A stretch of DNA of 64,000 nt, from the NCBI RefSeq assembly GCF_000494755.1, contig NC_022657.1:4750001-4814000 (forward strand). Reading direction: 5' to 3'. The stretch's first letter is position 1. Every line of letters starts with the position of its first letter. Shown in pieces: positions 26,143 to 33,647 of this stretch. This stretch comes from Amorphoplanes friuliensis DSM 7358 (GTDB lineage Bacteria; Actinomycetota; Actinomycetes; Mycobacteriales; Micromonosporaceae). Position numbers and translations under genes: made by a program. The notes beneath the pieces were generated by a model. The model was not told where the DNA came from. It saw only the letters and a list, made by a program, of their open reading frames with translations, and made no database searches.

Positions 26143-26918
26143 CCGGGCACGCCGCCGGCAGCGGGGCGGCGCTGCTGCCGGTCGTCGCCGCGGTTCTCTA
26201 CGAGTGGTCGAGCCTGCGTGTGCCCCGGTGGCCGCCGTGGCGTGCGGCGGCCTTCATGCTGGGGTGCGCCACGCTGGTCCTCGGCCTGGCGCTGCCGGTC
26301 CACGATTTCACCGGCCACGCCGCCCAGCATCTGCTCGTCGCCATGGTCGCCCCGATCGGGCTGGTCCTGGGCGCCCCGGTCACCCTGCTGCTCAACGCCC
26401 TGCCGCTCCCGGCGGCGCGCCGCCTGTCCGGCCTCCTGCGGAGCCGGCCGGTCCGCCTCGTCAGTCACCCGCTCTGCGCCCTGACACTCACGGCCGGCGG
26501 CCTCGCCCTCCTCTACCTGACCCCCCTGTACGCCCACAGCCTCGCCGATCCCGCCCTGCACGACGCGACGACCGTCCACTTCGTCCTGTCGGGGTTCCTC
26601 TTCGCGTGGGTGGTCGCCGGCAGTGACCCGGCCCCGCACCGGCCCTCCGTGCCCGCCCGCCTGATCCTGCTGGGCGTGGCGATCGCCGTGCACGCCGGCC
26701 TCTCCCAGCTGCTGTACGCGGGCGCACTCGTCCACGTACCGGCCACGGAGGCGGACCGGCAGGCCGGGGCGACGCTGATGTACTACGGCGGTGACCTCGC
26801 CGAGCTGGCTCTCGCCCTCCTGGTGGTTCAGTCCCGGGCGACGACCCGGAAGGTCTCGAGCTTCGGGTCCGCCGCGTCCGGCAGGATCATCCCCGCGGCG
26901 AGTCCGGCGCGCAGGTAG
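26139..26918 (+). CDS. CtaG-like cytochrome c oxidase assembly protein
   Basis: A 259-residue membrane protein of the caa3-CtaG family (PF09678-type) with six or seven helices. Family marks are HDFTGHAAQHLLVAMVAPIGLVLGAPV, TPLYAHSLADPALHD and HFVLSGFLFAWVVAGSDPAPHR. These His/Asp-bearing loops are thought to handle copper for oxidase assembly. GTG start by overlap with DUF2243. The last about 30 codons (TTRKVSSFGSAASGRII) overlap the antisense decarboxylase remnant and look like read-through; the original end may have been nearer 26830. Confidence 0.88.
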   Translation: MTGHAAGSGAALLPVVAAVLYEWSSLRVPRWPPWRAAAFMLGCATLVLGLALPVHDFTGHAAQHLLVAMVAPIGLVLGAPVTLLLNALPLPAARRLSGLLRSRPVRLVSHPLCALTLTAGGLALLYLTPLYAHSLADPALHDATTVHFVLSGFLFAWVVAGSDPAPHRPSVPARLILLGVAIAVHAGLSQLLYAGALVHVPATEADRQAGATLMYYGGDLAELALALLVVQSRATTRKVSSFGSAASGRIIPAASPARR

Positions 26919-27173
26919 TCGACCACCGCCGGGGTGTAGCGCTCGCCGGGCAGGATCGCCGGCACGCCGGGCGGGTACGGGCTGATCATCTCGGCCGAGA
27001 TCCGCCCGTCCGGATCCGCGACCTGCTCGGTCCGCGCGAAGAAGGCATCACGCGGGCTCATCGCCTGCTCGAGGTTGAGCTCCTCCAGCCGCGGGACCCG
27101 CGGAGCCGGATGATCGGGCCGCGGCGGCGAGGCGGCCAGCGCCGACAGGCCGGTGAAGGTCCGGTTGAATCGT
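26828..27173 (-). pseudogene. Orn/Lys/Arg decarboxylase, C-terminal fragment only
   Basis: About 115 codons encode the C-terminal domain of PLP-dependent ornithine/lysine/arginine decarboxylases (COG1982): SPRDAFFARTEQV, GRISAEMISPYPPGVPAILPGE and a closing KLETFRVVARD. The catalytic PLP domain (normally about 350 residues upstream) is absent; the reading frame upstream is antisense to the NRAMP gene and does not resemble it. There is no credible start codon with a ribosome binding site. This is a remnant, probably left by a deletion or by the insertion that brought the NRAMP gene. Confidence 0.8.
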
Positions 27174-27232
27174 GTCCCGCCGGGGCCAGCCGCTGGCCCG
27201 CGGGTGACGCTTGCGGGGGAACTGCGCGAGCC

Positions 27233-28489
27233 ATGGTCGTCCTCGATTCCGCAGCTCAGCTGATGCTCCCGCTGCGCCGCCGCGTGGCGCGCGTGGCGCC
27301 GTGGTTCGGCCCGGCGTTCGTCGCCGCCATCGCCTACGCGGATCCGGGGAACTTCGCCACCAACTTCACCGGCGGCGCGACCTTCGGCTATCAGCTCGTC
27401 TGGGTGATCGTCGCGGCGAACCTCATGGCGATGCTCATCCAGTCGCTGTCGGCCAAGCTCGGGCTCGTGACCGGGCGCGACCTGGCCGAGCTGTGCCGCG
27501 AGCACCTGCCGCGGCCGGTCTCGCGGGGACTCTGGGTGCAGGCCGAGCTCGTCGCGATGGCGACCGACCTCGCGGAGATCATCGGTGGGGCGCTCGCCCT
27601 GTACCTGCTCTTCGGCGTACCGCTGCCGGTCGGCGGGCTGATCACCTGCGTCGTGGCGTTCGCGCTGCTGGGGCTGCAGCAGCGGGGCGTGCGGCGGTTC
27701 GAGACCGTGATCGCCGGTCTGCTCGGTGTCATCCTGCTCGGCTTCCTCTACACCGCATGGCGCTCGGGCGCGGACGCGGCCGGGGTGGCGGCCGGCATGG
27801 TGCCGTCGTTCGCCGGGGTGGACAGCTTGCTGCTGGCCACCGGCATCCTGGGTGCGACGGTCATGCCGCACGTCATCTACCTGCACTCGGCGCTGACCAA
27901 GACGCGGTCCGCGGCGACCGCGGATCCGGCGGAGCGGCGGCTGGCCCTGCGCTGCCAGCGGATCGACACCCTGGTCGCGCTCGGTGTGGCGGGCCTGGTC
28001 AACCTGGCCATGCTGCTGATCGCCGCCCGGCTGTTCTTCGGCTCCGGCATCCCTGGCACCGACACCCTCGAGGGCATCCACGCGGGCCTGGGTGTCAGCC
28101 TCGACCGGTACGCGGCGCTGGCCTTCGCGGTTGCGTTGCTCGCCTCGGGTTTTGCCTCCTCCAGCGTCGGCACGTACGCCGGGCAGGTCGTGATGCAGGG
28201 CTTCATCGGGCGCAGCATCCCGCTCACCCTCCGGCGTCTGCTGACCATGGCCCCGGCGATGCTGATCCTCCTGATCGGCGTGGACCCGACGGCGGCTCTG
28301 GTCTGGTCGCAGGTGGTGCTCTCGTTCGGCGTTCCCTTCGCCCTGATCCCGCTCGTGTGGCTCACCCGCCGCCGCGACATCCTCGGCGACCAGGTCAACC
28401 GGCGCTCGACCACCGTGGTCGCCTCCGTGGTCGCGGCGCTGATCGTGGCGCTGAACGTCTTCCTGATCGTCAGGACTTTCGCCGTTTGA
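27233..28489 (+). CDS. NRAMP-family divalent metal transporter (MntH-like)
   Basis: A 418-residue proton-coupled Mn2+/Fe2+ importer with about 11 helices. Metal-site motifs are present: DPGN in helix 1 (Asp37-Asn40) and MPH in helix 6 (Met211-His213). The rest follows the family (LSAKLGLVTGRDLAELC, YAGQVVMQGFI). ATG 27233 is chosen as the first Met before the conserved core. A GGGGGA lies 12 bases upstream, a little far, so another start is possible. Proximity to manganese catalase suggests manganese uptake under peroxide stress; no Fur/MntR box was recognised. Confidence 0.92.
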   Translation: MVVLDSAAQLMLPLRRRVARVAPWFGPAFVAAIAYADPGNFATNFTGGATFGYQLVWVIVAANLMAMLIQSLSAKLGLVTGRDLAELCREHLPRPVSRGLWVQAELVAMATDLAEIIGGALALYLLFGVPLPVGGLITCVVAFALLGLQQRGVRRFETVIAGLLGVILLGFLYTAWRSGADAAGVAAGMVPSFAGVDSLLLATGILGATVMPHVIYLHSALTKTRSAATADPAERRLALRCQRIDTLVALGVAGLVNLAMLLIAARLFFGSGIPGTDTLEGIHAGLGVSLDRYAALAFAVALLASGFASSSVGTYAGQVVMQGFIGRSIPLTLRRLLTMAPAMLILLIGVDPTAALVWSQVVLSFGVPFALIPLVWLTRRRDILGDQVNRRSTTVVASVVAALIVALNVFLIVRTFAV

Positions 28490-28528
28490 TGACGACATCG
28501 ACGGGAATCCGCGCGTCATGCCGACGCC

Positions 28529-29164
28529 TCAGAGCATCCCCGCCCGGCCGGCCAGCGCCGCGGCTTCCGTCCGGCTCGACACCCGCAGCTTGCGCAGCAG
28601 CGTCGCCGTCTGCCGCTTGACGGTGCGCTCCGAGACGTGCAGGTGCAGGGAGATCTCGGTCGTGGTGTCCCCGGCCGCGATCAGCTGCAGCAGTTGCCGT
28701 TCGGACTCGTCGAGATCCACCGGGGCGGGCTGCTCACGACCGGGACCGAGCAACGCGCCGAGCAGGTCGGCCGGGAGCACCGCCCAGCCGTCCAGAACGG
28801 ACAGCAGCGGTTGCAGCACGTCGGCGACCTCGGTGCTCTTCGGCAGGAACCCTTCCGCACCGGCCCGCAGTGCCGCCAGCGCCGAGGCCGCGTCGTCGTC
28901 GCCGGACATCGCGACGATCCGGGTCCGGGGTGTGGACCGCCGGATCGCGGCGATCGCCCGGACTCCCCCGGGTGCGGGCATGTGGAGATCGACAAGAACG
29001 AGGTCCGGGACGGTACGCCGGACGAGGCTCGCCGCCGACGCCGCGTCCCCGGTCGCCGCCACGACGGAGGCACGGCCGTCACTGGCCTCGGGCAGGAGCA
29101 GCTCGAGCCCGCGAACGAACAGCGGGTGGTCGTCGACCACCGCAACCCGGATGTCCTTCTGCAT
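28529..29164 (-). CDS. NarL/LuxR-family response regulator
   Basis: A 211-residue response regulator. The receiver has VDDHPLFVRG, phospho-Asp in LVLVDLHMP, VAMSGDDD and Lys in GFLPKSTEV. The C-terminal HTH (LDESERQLLQLIAAGDTTTEIS...SERTVKRQTATLLRKL) is a somewhat divergent LuxR type. It is divergent from a small histidine kinase gene with only 30 bases between the starts, so they are probably partners sharing a promoter region. Neither start has a clear ribosome binding site. Confidence 0.92.
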   Translation of the reverse strand: MQKDIRVAVVDDHPLFVRGLELLLPEASDGRASVVAATGDAASAASLVRRTVPDLVLVDLHMPAPGGVRAIAAIRRSTPRTRIVAMSGDDDAASALAALRAGAEGFLPKSTEVADVLQPLLSVLDGWAVLPADLLGALLGPGREQPAPVDLDESERQLLQLIAAGDTTTEISLHLHVSERTVKRQTATLLRKLRVSSRTEAAALAGRAGML

Positions 29165-29194
29165 GGGGTGCGCTTGCCCGGGCCGGAACCGGTC

Positions 29195-29848
29195 ATGCGT
29201 CTGCTGAGGCGCGAAACCCCACCCGATCCGGCCCTGCTGGTGCTGCGCAGTGTCTGTCACGAGCTCCGCCCGCCGGTCGCCACCCTGACGTCGCTGATGC
29301 GGGCCCTGCAGGACCAGCCGTCCGAGGTACGCCGGGGCGAGCTGGCCCGGCTCGCCGCCGAGCACGCATCCCACGCCCAGGCGGTCCTGATGCAGGCCGC
29401 GGCGGCCGCCTCCGGACTTGCCGGGCCGGTGGACGAACCCGCGCCGCTGCACCGGATCCTGCACTCCGTGGCCGTCGCGGTGCCGGCCGACCGGCTCACG
29501 GTGGCTGTCAGCCGGGCCGCCGGCAACTGGCCCGTCCCCGCCCGTCGGACCCGGCAGATCCTGCTCAACCTGCTGACCAACGCCGCCGCGTACTCCCCCG
29601 GGCGGATCCGCCTGCAGGGGGCCGTGCGGATGCGCAGACTGCGGCTGACCGTCGCCGACGAGGGCGCCCTGACCGCCGACCTGCTGCGGGCGTTGCGCCG
29701 GCCCGGCCCTCCGGAGGGCACCAAGGGGCTGGGCCTGTGGATGGTCCGGCAGCTCACCGCGGCGCAGGGCGGCACCGTCCGCGCCCGCGCGCTGTCACCA
29801 CACGGGGTGGCGGTGGAGGTGCAGCTACCGCGCAAGCGCAGGTCTTGA
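29195..29848 (+). CDS. Compact soluble histidine kinase without sensor domain
   Basis: A 217-residue protein with only kinase core. A HisKA-like dimerisation helix holds the phosphoacceptor in RSVCHELRPPVATLTSLMRAL, followed by a short HATPase domain: N-box QILLNLLTNAAAYSPG, a degenerate G1 box (VADEGALTAD, lacking DxGxG) and an intact G2-like GTKGLGLWMVRQL. There is no membrane or PAS/GAF sensing domain, so signal input must come from a partner. The neighbouring divergent response regulator is the expected target. Longer upstream starts run into the regulator gene and are rejected. Confidence 0.82.
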   Translation: MRLLRRETPPDPALLVLRSVCHELRPPVATLTSLMRALQDQPSEVRRGELARLAAEHASHAQAVLMQAAAAASGLAGPVDEPAPLHRILHSVAVAVPADRLTVAVSRAAGNWPVPARRTRQILLNLLTNAAAYSPGRIRLQGAVRMRRLRLTVADEGALTADLLRALRRPGPPEGTKGLGLWMVRQLTAAQGGTVRARALSPHGVAVEVQLPRKRRS

Positions 29849-29935
29849 CCCGGCCGGGCCGCCCGATGGCCTCGCGGGGCCACCCGGACGGGCATGCGGG
29901 TGCAGGACCCACCGTCGTTCCAGGAGGGATCAGAC

Positions 29936-30118
29936 ATGCGCACGGCACCGGTCATCCGCAGCCTTCTCGCCACCACCTACCTGCTGGCGCTCGTCCTGCA
30001 CGGCCGGTGGAACAGCCTCAGTGCTGTCCTCGCCGCATCGGTGGTCGCGGTGTGGGCGTTCCCGCTGATCCGCGATGCCCGTCTGCGCCGCGGCACGGAA
30101 CCGCTGTCACCGCAGTGA
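29936..30118 (+). CDS. Small single- or two-helix membrane protein
   Basis: A 60-residue hypothetical protein with two adjacent hydrophobic stretches (SLLATTYLLALVLHG and LSAVLAASVVAVWAF) and a basic tail (RDARLRRGTE). A clear GGAGGG lies seven bases before the ATG, which makes it a credible gene despite its size. Its last 12 bases overlap the convergent glycosyltransferase gene. Not recognised; it follows the compact kinase gene by 87 bases and may be co-transcribed. Confidence 0.65.
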   Translation: MRTAPVIRSLLATTYLLALVLHGRWNSLSAVLAASVVAVWAFPLIRDARLRRGTEPLSPQ

Positions 30119-30781
30119 CACTTCGTCGGCCAGGTCCGCGAGGTGGGCGGCAAATCCGGAGGGGGCCCGCGCATGCCGCCGGGAGCTGGTGATCACCGGG
30201 CTGCCGGCGTCGTAGCGCACACGAAGCTTGCCGGCGACGGCCCGCCTGACGAAGTCGACGTCCTCGTCGTGGGGCACCGCCGCGAACCCGCCCAGCCGGA
30301 GGTACGCCCGGGCATCACACCCGAGGTTCGCCCCGTGCACGTGCCTCAGCGCGGCCCGGTAGTGCCGTTCGTAGGCGTCCCGGACCGTCACCGGCCAGGG
30401 GGTCCAGTCGTCGACCCCGACCGTGCCGACGAGGACCTCCGTGCCCCGGGCAGCGTGCCCGGCGTGCCACAGCAACCAGTCCGGCGCCACGAGGCTGTCC
30501 GCGTCGGTGGTCGCCAGCCACAGCCCGTCGGTGCCGTGCCGGAGCGCATGAGCGAACCCGGCCGCCCGGGCGGCGCCGACACGACGCGCCGCCAGCCTGA
30601 CGACCTCGGCACCGGCGGCTTCCGCGACGGTCGCCGTGCCGTCGTCGCAGTCGTCGGCGGCGACGACCACCTCGGTCCGGCCCTCGAAGCGGCCCGCGGC
30701 GGCCTCGATCGCCTCGAGACAGTCCGGCAGCAGACCTTCCTCGTTGTGCGCGGGTACGACGACGGCCAGACGTTTCAGCAC
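30107..30781 (-). CDS. Family 2 glycosyltransferase
   Basis: A 224-residue GT-A-fold glycosyltransferase. It opens VVVPAHNEEGLLPDCL, has the nucleotide-binding VVVAADDCDDGT, the DxD motif in ATTDADSLV, and an acceptor/base region VPHDEDVDFVRRA. It lacks membrane helices, so transfer occurs in the cytoplasm. GTG start overlapping the stop of the methyltransferase gene by seven bases. It is the last gene of a four-gene overlapping operon with deacetylase, methyltransferase and acyl-CoA-dehydrogenase-like genes, suggesting synthesis of a small N-modified glycoside or glycolipid. Donor sugar unknown. Confidence 0.9.
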   Translation of the reverse strand: MLKRLAVVVPAHNEEGLLPDCLEAIEAAAGRFEGRTEVVVAADDCDDGTATVAEAAGAEVVRLAARRVGAARAAGFAHALRHGTDGLWLATTDADSLVAPDWLLWHAGHAARGTEVLVGTVGVDDWTPWPVTVRDAYERHYRAALRHVHGANLGCDARAYLRLGGFAAVPHDEDVDFVRRAVAGKLRVRYDAGSPVITSSRRHARAPSGFAAHLADLADEVSLR

Positions 30782-31383
30782 AGGCCCTCGCGTTGAGCCA
30801 CGGAGAGCGCACCCGGCGGAGTCCGGGAGAAGACCTCGAGCCGGAAGTCGTCCTCGACGTGCCGGACGGTCCGGGTCAGACCGGTGATCCCGGCCAGCAG
30901 CGCGTGCACCTCGTCACCCGGGCGGGCGTGCTCCGCGACGGGCCGCCGCCAGTGGACCGCGACCAGGTCGCCGCCCGGCTCCAGCGAGGCCGTGGCCCGC
31001 TCGAGCAGCCGGTCGAGGTCGGCATCGTCGAAGTAGTAACCGAGCTCGGAGAGGACGATCAGGTCGAAGGTGCCGTCCGGCCAGCCCTCGGGCAGCTGCG
31101 CCTCGGCCACCATGACATGCGGCTGGTCCTTCAGGCGGTCCGCCGTCGTCGCTACCGCGGAGGGCACCGCATCGACGGCCAGCAGGGCGTCGCACCGCGC
31201 GGCGAGACGGTGGGTGAGCCGGCCCGTCGAGCAGCCCGGCTCGAACGCCGACCGGTACCGGCGGCGGGGCAGCGCGGCGACGGTCAGGTCGTGTTTCCGG
31301 GTGTCGTACCAGCGGGTCTCGAAGCTCCACGGGTCCGGGTTGTCCGCGTACATCTGCTCGAAGTAGCTGACCGGCGTGCTCAT
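30775..31383 (-). CDS. SAM-dependent methyltransferase (NodS-like)
   Basis: A 202-residue class I methyltransferase. SAM motif I is FEPGCSTGRLTHRLA, motif II LLAVDAVPSAV, and the catalytic-face strand is FDLIVLSELGYYFDD. Size, the opening YFEQMYADNPDPWSFETRWYD and the LSELGYY motif fit the NodS-like group, whose founding member N-methylates a deacetylated glucosamine of Nod factors. The ATG overlaps the PIG-L stop (ATGA). With a deacetylase encoded directly upstream, N-methylation of a freed amino group is the natural inference. The true substrate is unknown. Confidence 0.88.
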   Translation of the reverse strand: MSTPVSYFEQMYADNPDPWSFETRWYDTRKHDLTVAALPRRRYRSAFEPGCSTGRLTHRLAARCDALLAVDAVPSAVATTADRLKDQPHVMVAEAQLPEGWPDGTFDLIVLSELGYYFDDADLDRLLERATASLEPGGDLVAVHWRRPVAEHARPGDEVHALLAGITGLTRTVRHVEDDFRLEVFSRTPPGALSVAQREGLC

Positions 31384-32102
31384 GCGAACACCACCTCGAA
31401 CGGGCGGCGGAACCGGGCCAGCACGTGTGGCGGAAGGATCGCGGCGTCGGCCGGATCCGGGCCCAGGTCCCAGATCTGGCTCGGAAAGGCCAGGATCGCC
31501 TCCTGCTTCGCCTCCAGGACATCCGGCGGCAGGTCGACGCGCCGGGCCCGGTTCCACGGGACTCGCTCGTCGTCCGGCTCCGCCCAGTGCCAGGTCCAGA
31601 TCGGATACTCGATGAGGCGCGCGCCGGTCGCCGCGCAGGCGGCCGCGGCAGCCCGGCCGACGGCCTCGTGATCGGGATGTCCGTCGCCGCGCCACGTCGC
31701 CAGGCACCACCGGTCCGGCGTCAGCAGCTCGCTCAGGATCGCGGTGAGGGCCTGCTCGTCGATGCCGCCGTCGGGCTGGCCGAGGTGCCGGACAGCCGTG
31801 CGGGGCAGCCCCAGCCGGTGCAGCGCCTCGGCGGTCTCCGCCCGCCGCAGCGCGGCCAGCTCCGCTTGCGTGTGGACCGTGGAGCCCGGGTGCGAAGCCT
31901 CCCCGTCGGTCACGGCCACCACCTCGGCGCCGGGCAGCAGCGCCAGCAGGCCGCCCACACCGAGGACCTCGTCGTCCGGGTGCGGGGCCACCACCAGCGG
32001 CGGGGACGGTGGGTCGAGGGTCAGCGCCGGCCAGCCGGTCACCGCCGGCCAGGTACGCCAGCGGGTGTCGTCGGTTCCGGTGCCTTCGATCGCGGTCACC
32101 AT
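31380..32102 (-). CDS. PIG-L family N-deacetylase
   Basis: A 240-residue zinc deacetylase of the PIG-L/MshB/LmbE family. Metal and catalytic motifs are present: APHPDDEVLGVGGLL near residue 40, and GDGHPDHEAVGRA in the middle. Members remove acetyl groups from GlcNAc-type residues in GPI, mycothiol and antibiotic precursors. The C-terminal stretch is short for MshB, so this is probably not the mycothiol enzyme. Overlaps on both sides place it second in the four-gene operon, acting just before the NodS-like methyltransferase. Confidence 0.9.
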   Translation of the reverse strand: MVTAIEGTGTDDTRWRTWPAVTGWPALTLDPPSPPLVVAPHPDDEVLGVGGLLALLPGAEVVAVTDGEASHPGSTVHTQAELAALRRAETAEALHRLGLPRTAVRHLGQPDGGIDEQALTAILSELLTPDRWCLATWRGDGHPDHEAVGRAAAAACAATGARLIEYPIWTWHWAEPDDERVPWNRARRVDLPPDVLEAKQEAILAFPSQIWDLGPDPADAAILPPHVLARFRRPFEVVFA

Positions 32103-33022
32103 GCGGGCGGGTTCTCCTTCAGCAACGTGCCGAGCTGGGCCAGGTCGGCCTCGGCGTGACTTTGGCGCAGATAGACGGTGAGGTCCGCGACCCGGCGCGC
32201 GTGGGCGGCGTCCTGGCAGAGCGGGCCGGCGCCGAGCGCACGGCCGACGTGGTCGAGGACCTGCGTCGCAACGCTGTCGACGACGGTCCGGACCCGGACG
32301 GCCAGCTGCTGGGCGTCGGCAGACGGTTCGGCGTCGATGCGCTCGGCGGCGTCACGCAGCGCCAGCCTGGCCGTGTGCAGCAGCCCGTCGACCGCGCCCA
32401 GGTGAGCGAGAGCATGCGGGTTCAGGTCACGCGTGCGGGCCGCCGCCAGCAGGGTGTCCGCGACCCCGGTCGCGCCGCCGTACCAGCAGGCCGCGACACC
32501 GACGCCGCCGTGCCAGAAGCCGGGTCGCCCCACGTAGTCGCCGGGACCACCGACGGGGCGGGCGGGGCAGTCGGCGAAGCGGACGGTGCGGCTGTCGCTG
32601 CCGGCCATCCCGACCGCGGGCCAGGTGTCGTCCAGCGGTGTCGCCGCCGGTTCGCGGACCTCGACGGCGAAGAGGCGTACGCCGTCCTCGGCGACCGCGG
32701 TGACCAGCGCGTGGGTGCACGAGCCGGCGCCTGAGCACCATGGGCGGTCGCCGCTCACCGACCAGGCACCATCCTCGGTCCGCCGGGCCTCGAGCGACGA
32801 GGGAACCGCCGCCCAGACTCCCCAGCGTTCGCTGTCGGGGTCGGCGGACGGCTCGTCCTTCAGCTCGGCGCGGATGGCGGTGGCGTCGGCGTGGCCTTCG
32901 GCCAGCCGCGCCAGGACCAGGTCGTCACGTCCGAGCGACGCCAGGCGCCACCAGCGTTCAGCTGTCTGTCCCGAGCCGGGTAACGGCAGGCCGGCCACCT
33001 GCTTCGAGAAGTCGTCTTGCAC
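32096..33022 (-). CDS. Acyl-CoA dehydrogenase-like flavoprotein
   Basis: A 308-residue protein, shorter than the usual about 380 residues of acyl-CoA dehydrogenases. The middle shows the beta-domain pattern (WSVSGDRPWCSGAGSCTHALVTA), and the C-terminal half is helical (LAHLGAVDGLLHTARLALRDA, VLDHVGRALGAGPLC). The N-terminal substrate-binding helices are abbreviated, and a catalytic Glu cannot be placed with confidence. It heads the operon; its stop overlaps the PIG-L start by seven bases. It could oxidise an acyl or aminoacyl intermediate. GTG start; a leader is barely present. Confidence 0.78.
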   Translation of the reverse strand: MQDDFSKQVAGLPLPGSGQTAERWWRLASLGRDDLVLARLAEGHADATAIRAELKDEPSADPDSERWGVWAAVPSSLEARRTEDGAWSVSGDRPWCSGAGSCTHALVTAVAEDGVRLFAVEVREPAATPLDDTWPAVGMAGSDSRTVRFADCPARPVGGPGDYVGRPGFWHGGVGVAACWYGGATGVADTLLAAARTRDLNPHALAHLGAVDGLLHTARLALRDAAERIDAEPSADAQQLAVRVRTVVDSVATQVLDHVGRALGAGPLCQDAAHARRVADLTVYLRQSHAEADLAQLGTLLKENPPAW

Positions 33023-33074
33023 TCCTACCCGGGTACCCGGGGGCGATCTTTCTAATCCGTGGCACCACGCGGTG

Positions 33075-33110
33075 TTGCAATGGCGCCATACTGATGCCAT
33101 GATGACGTCA
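33075..33110 (+). promoter_or_regulatory. Promoter with overlapping palindromes before the RHH gene
   Basis: TTGCAA (33075-33080) and CATGAT (33098-33103) are 17 bases apart, with the ATG six bases after the latter (leaderless). Two perfect palindromes overlap it: ATGGCGCCAT at 33080-33089 and TGACGTCA at 33103-33110. This is probably the autoregulatory operator of the ribbon-helix-helix protein. Confidence 0.6.
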
Positions 33111-33610
33111 TGGACCTCACCGCTTATGTCGAACGGCTCCGCGAGGAGCTGGCCGGGGCCGCCGAGCTCGGTGGCCCCGAGGCCCGCGCCCTCGCCGACC
33201 GGCTCACCGCACCCCTCGAGTCGGCCTTCCGGCTTGCCATGCTCGACGCCCTCTCCGCCGCCGCCGACGAGATCACCCAGGACCTGGCACCCGGTTCGGT
33301 CGAGGTCCGCCTGCGGGGCGGCTCGCCGGGCTTCGTGGTCACCCCGCCGCCGGCCGAGCAGGCCACGTTCGAAGCGGCTCCCCCGGCGGCCGAGCCCGTG
33401 GAGCCGGACGCCGACACCGCCGTCTCCCGCATCAACTTCCGGCTCTCCGACCAGCTCAAGTCGCGGATCGAGGAGGCCGCCGGCCGTGACGGGCTCTCGG
33501 TGAACGCCTGGCTGGTCCGGGCGGCCACCACGGCGGTGCAGACCGGCGGTCAGACCCGCACCACGCGCGCACCGGTCGGCGGGCAGCGCTACACCGGCTG
33601 GGCCCGCTGA
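33110..33610 (+). CDS. Ribbon-helix-helix (HicB/Arc-like) DNA-binding protein
   Basis: A 166-residue protein. The C-terminus (about 105-150) is an Arc/CopG-type ribbon-helix-helix: SRINFRLSDQLKSRIEEAA then DGLSVNAWLVRAA. The N-terminal 90 residues are helical and carry no HicB-type partial RNase fold that I can identify. No toxin gene is adjacent, so it is more likely a dedicated regulator of the DUF4097/ABC operon that follows 37 bases downstream. Its promoter overlaps two palindromes, consistent with autoregulation. Confidence 0.8.
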   Translation: MDLTAYVERLREELAGAAELGGPEARALADRLTAPLESAFRLAMLDALSAAADEITQDLAPGSVEVRLRGGSPGFVVTPPPAEQATFEAAPPAAEPVEPDADTAVSRINFRLSDQLKSRIEEAAGRDGLSVNAWLVRAATTAVQTGGQTRTTRAPVGGQRYTGWAR

Positions 33611-33647
33611 CCACCCCTCTTCCGTGCACCCCCGAAAGGACAAGACC

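Noticed and set aside
27690-27715. tRNA-like GGTTCGA T-loop
   Set aside because: The string lies inside the NRAMP coding sequence and no acceptor or anticodon stems surround it; no tRNA was found in the window.
30793-31671. 292-codon plus-strand frame over the methyltransferase/deacetylase operon
   Set aside because: No family features; overlaps genes with strong SAM and zinc motifs on the other strand.
31380-32102. MshB of mycothiol synthesis
   Set aside because: The HPDDE motif fits the superfamily, but the protein is short and sits in a methyltransferase/glycosyltransferase operon, unlike the separate mshB locus.
33110-33610. HicAB toxin-antitoxin pair
   Set aside because: Only the RHH half is present; no HicA-like or other toxin lies on either side.
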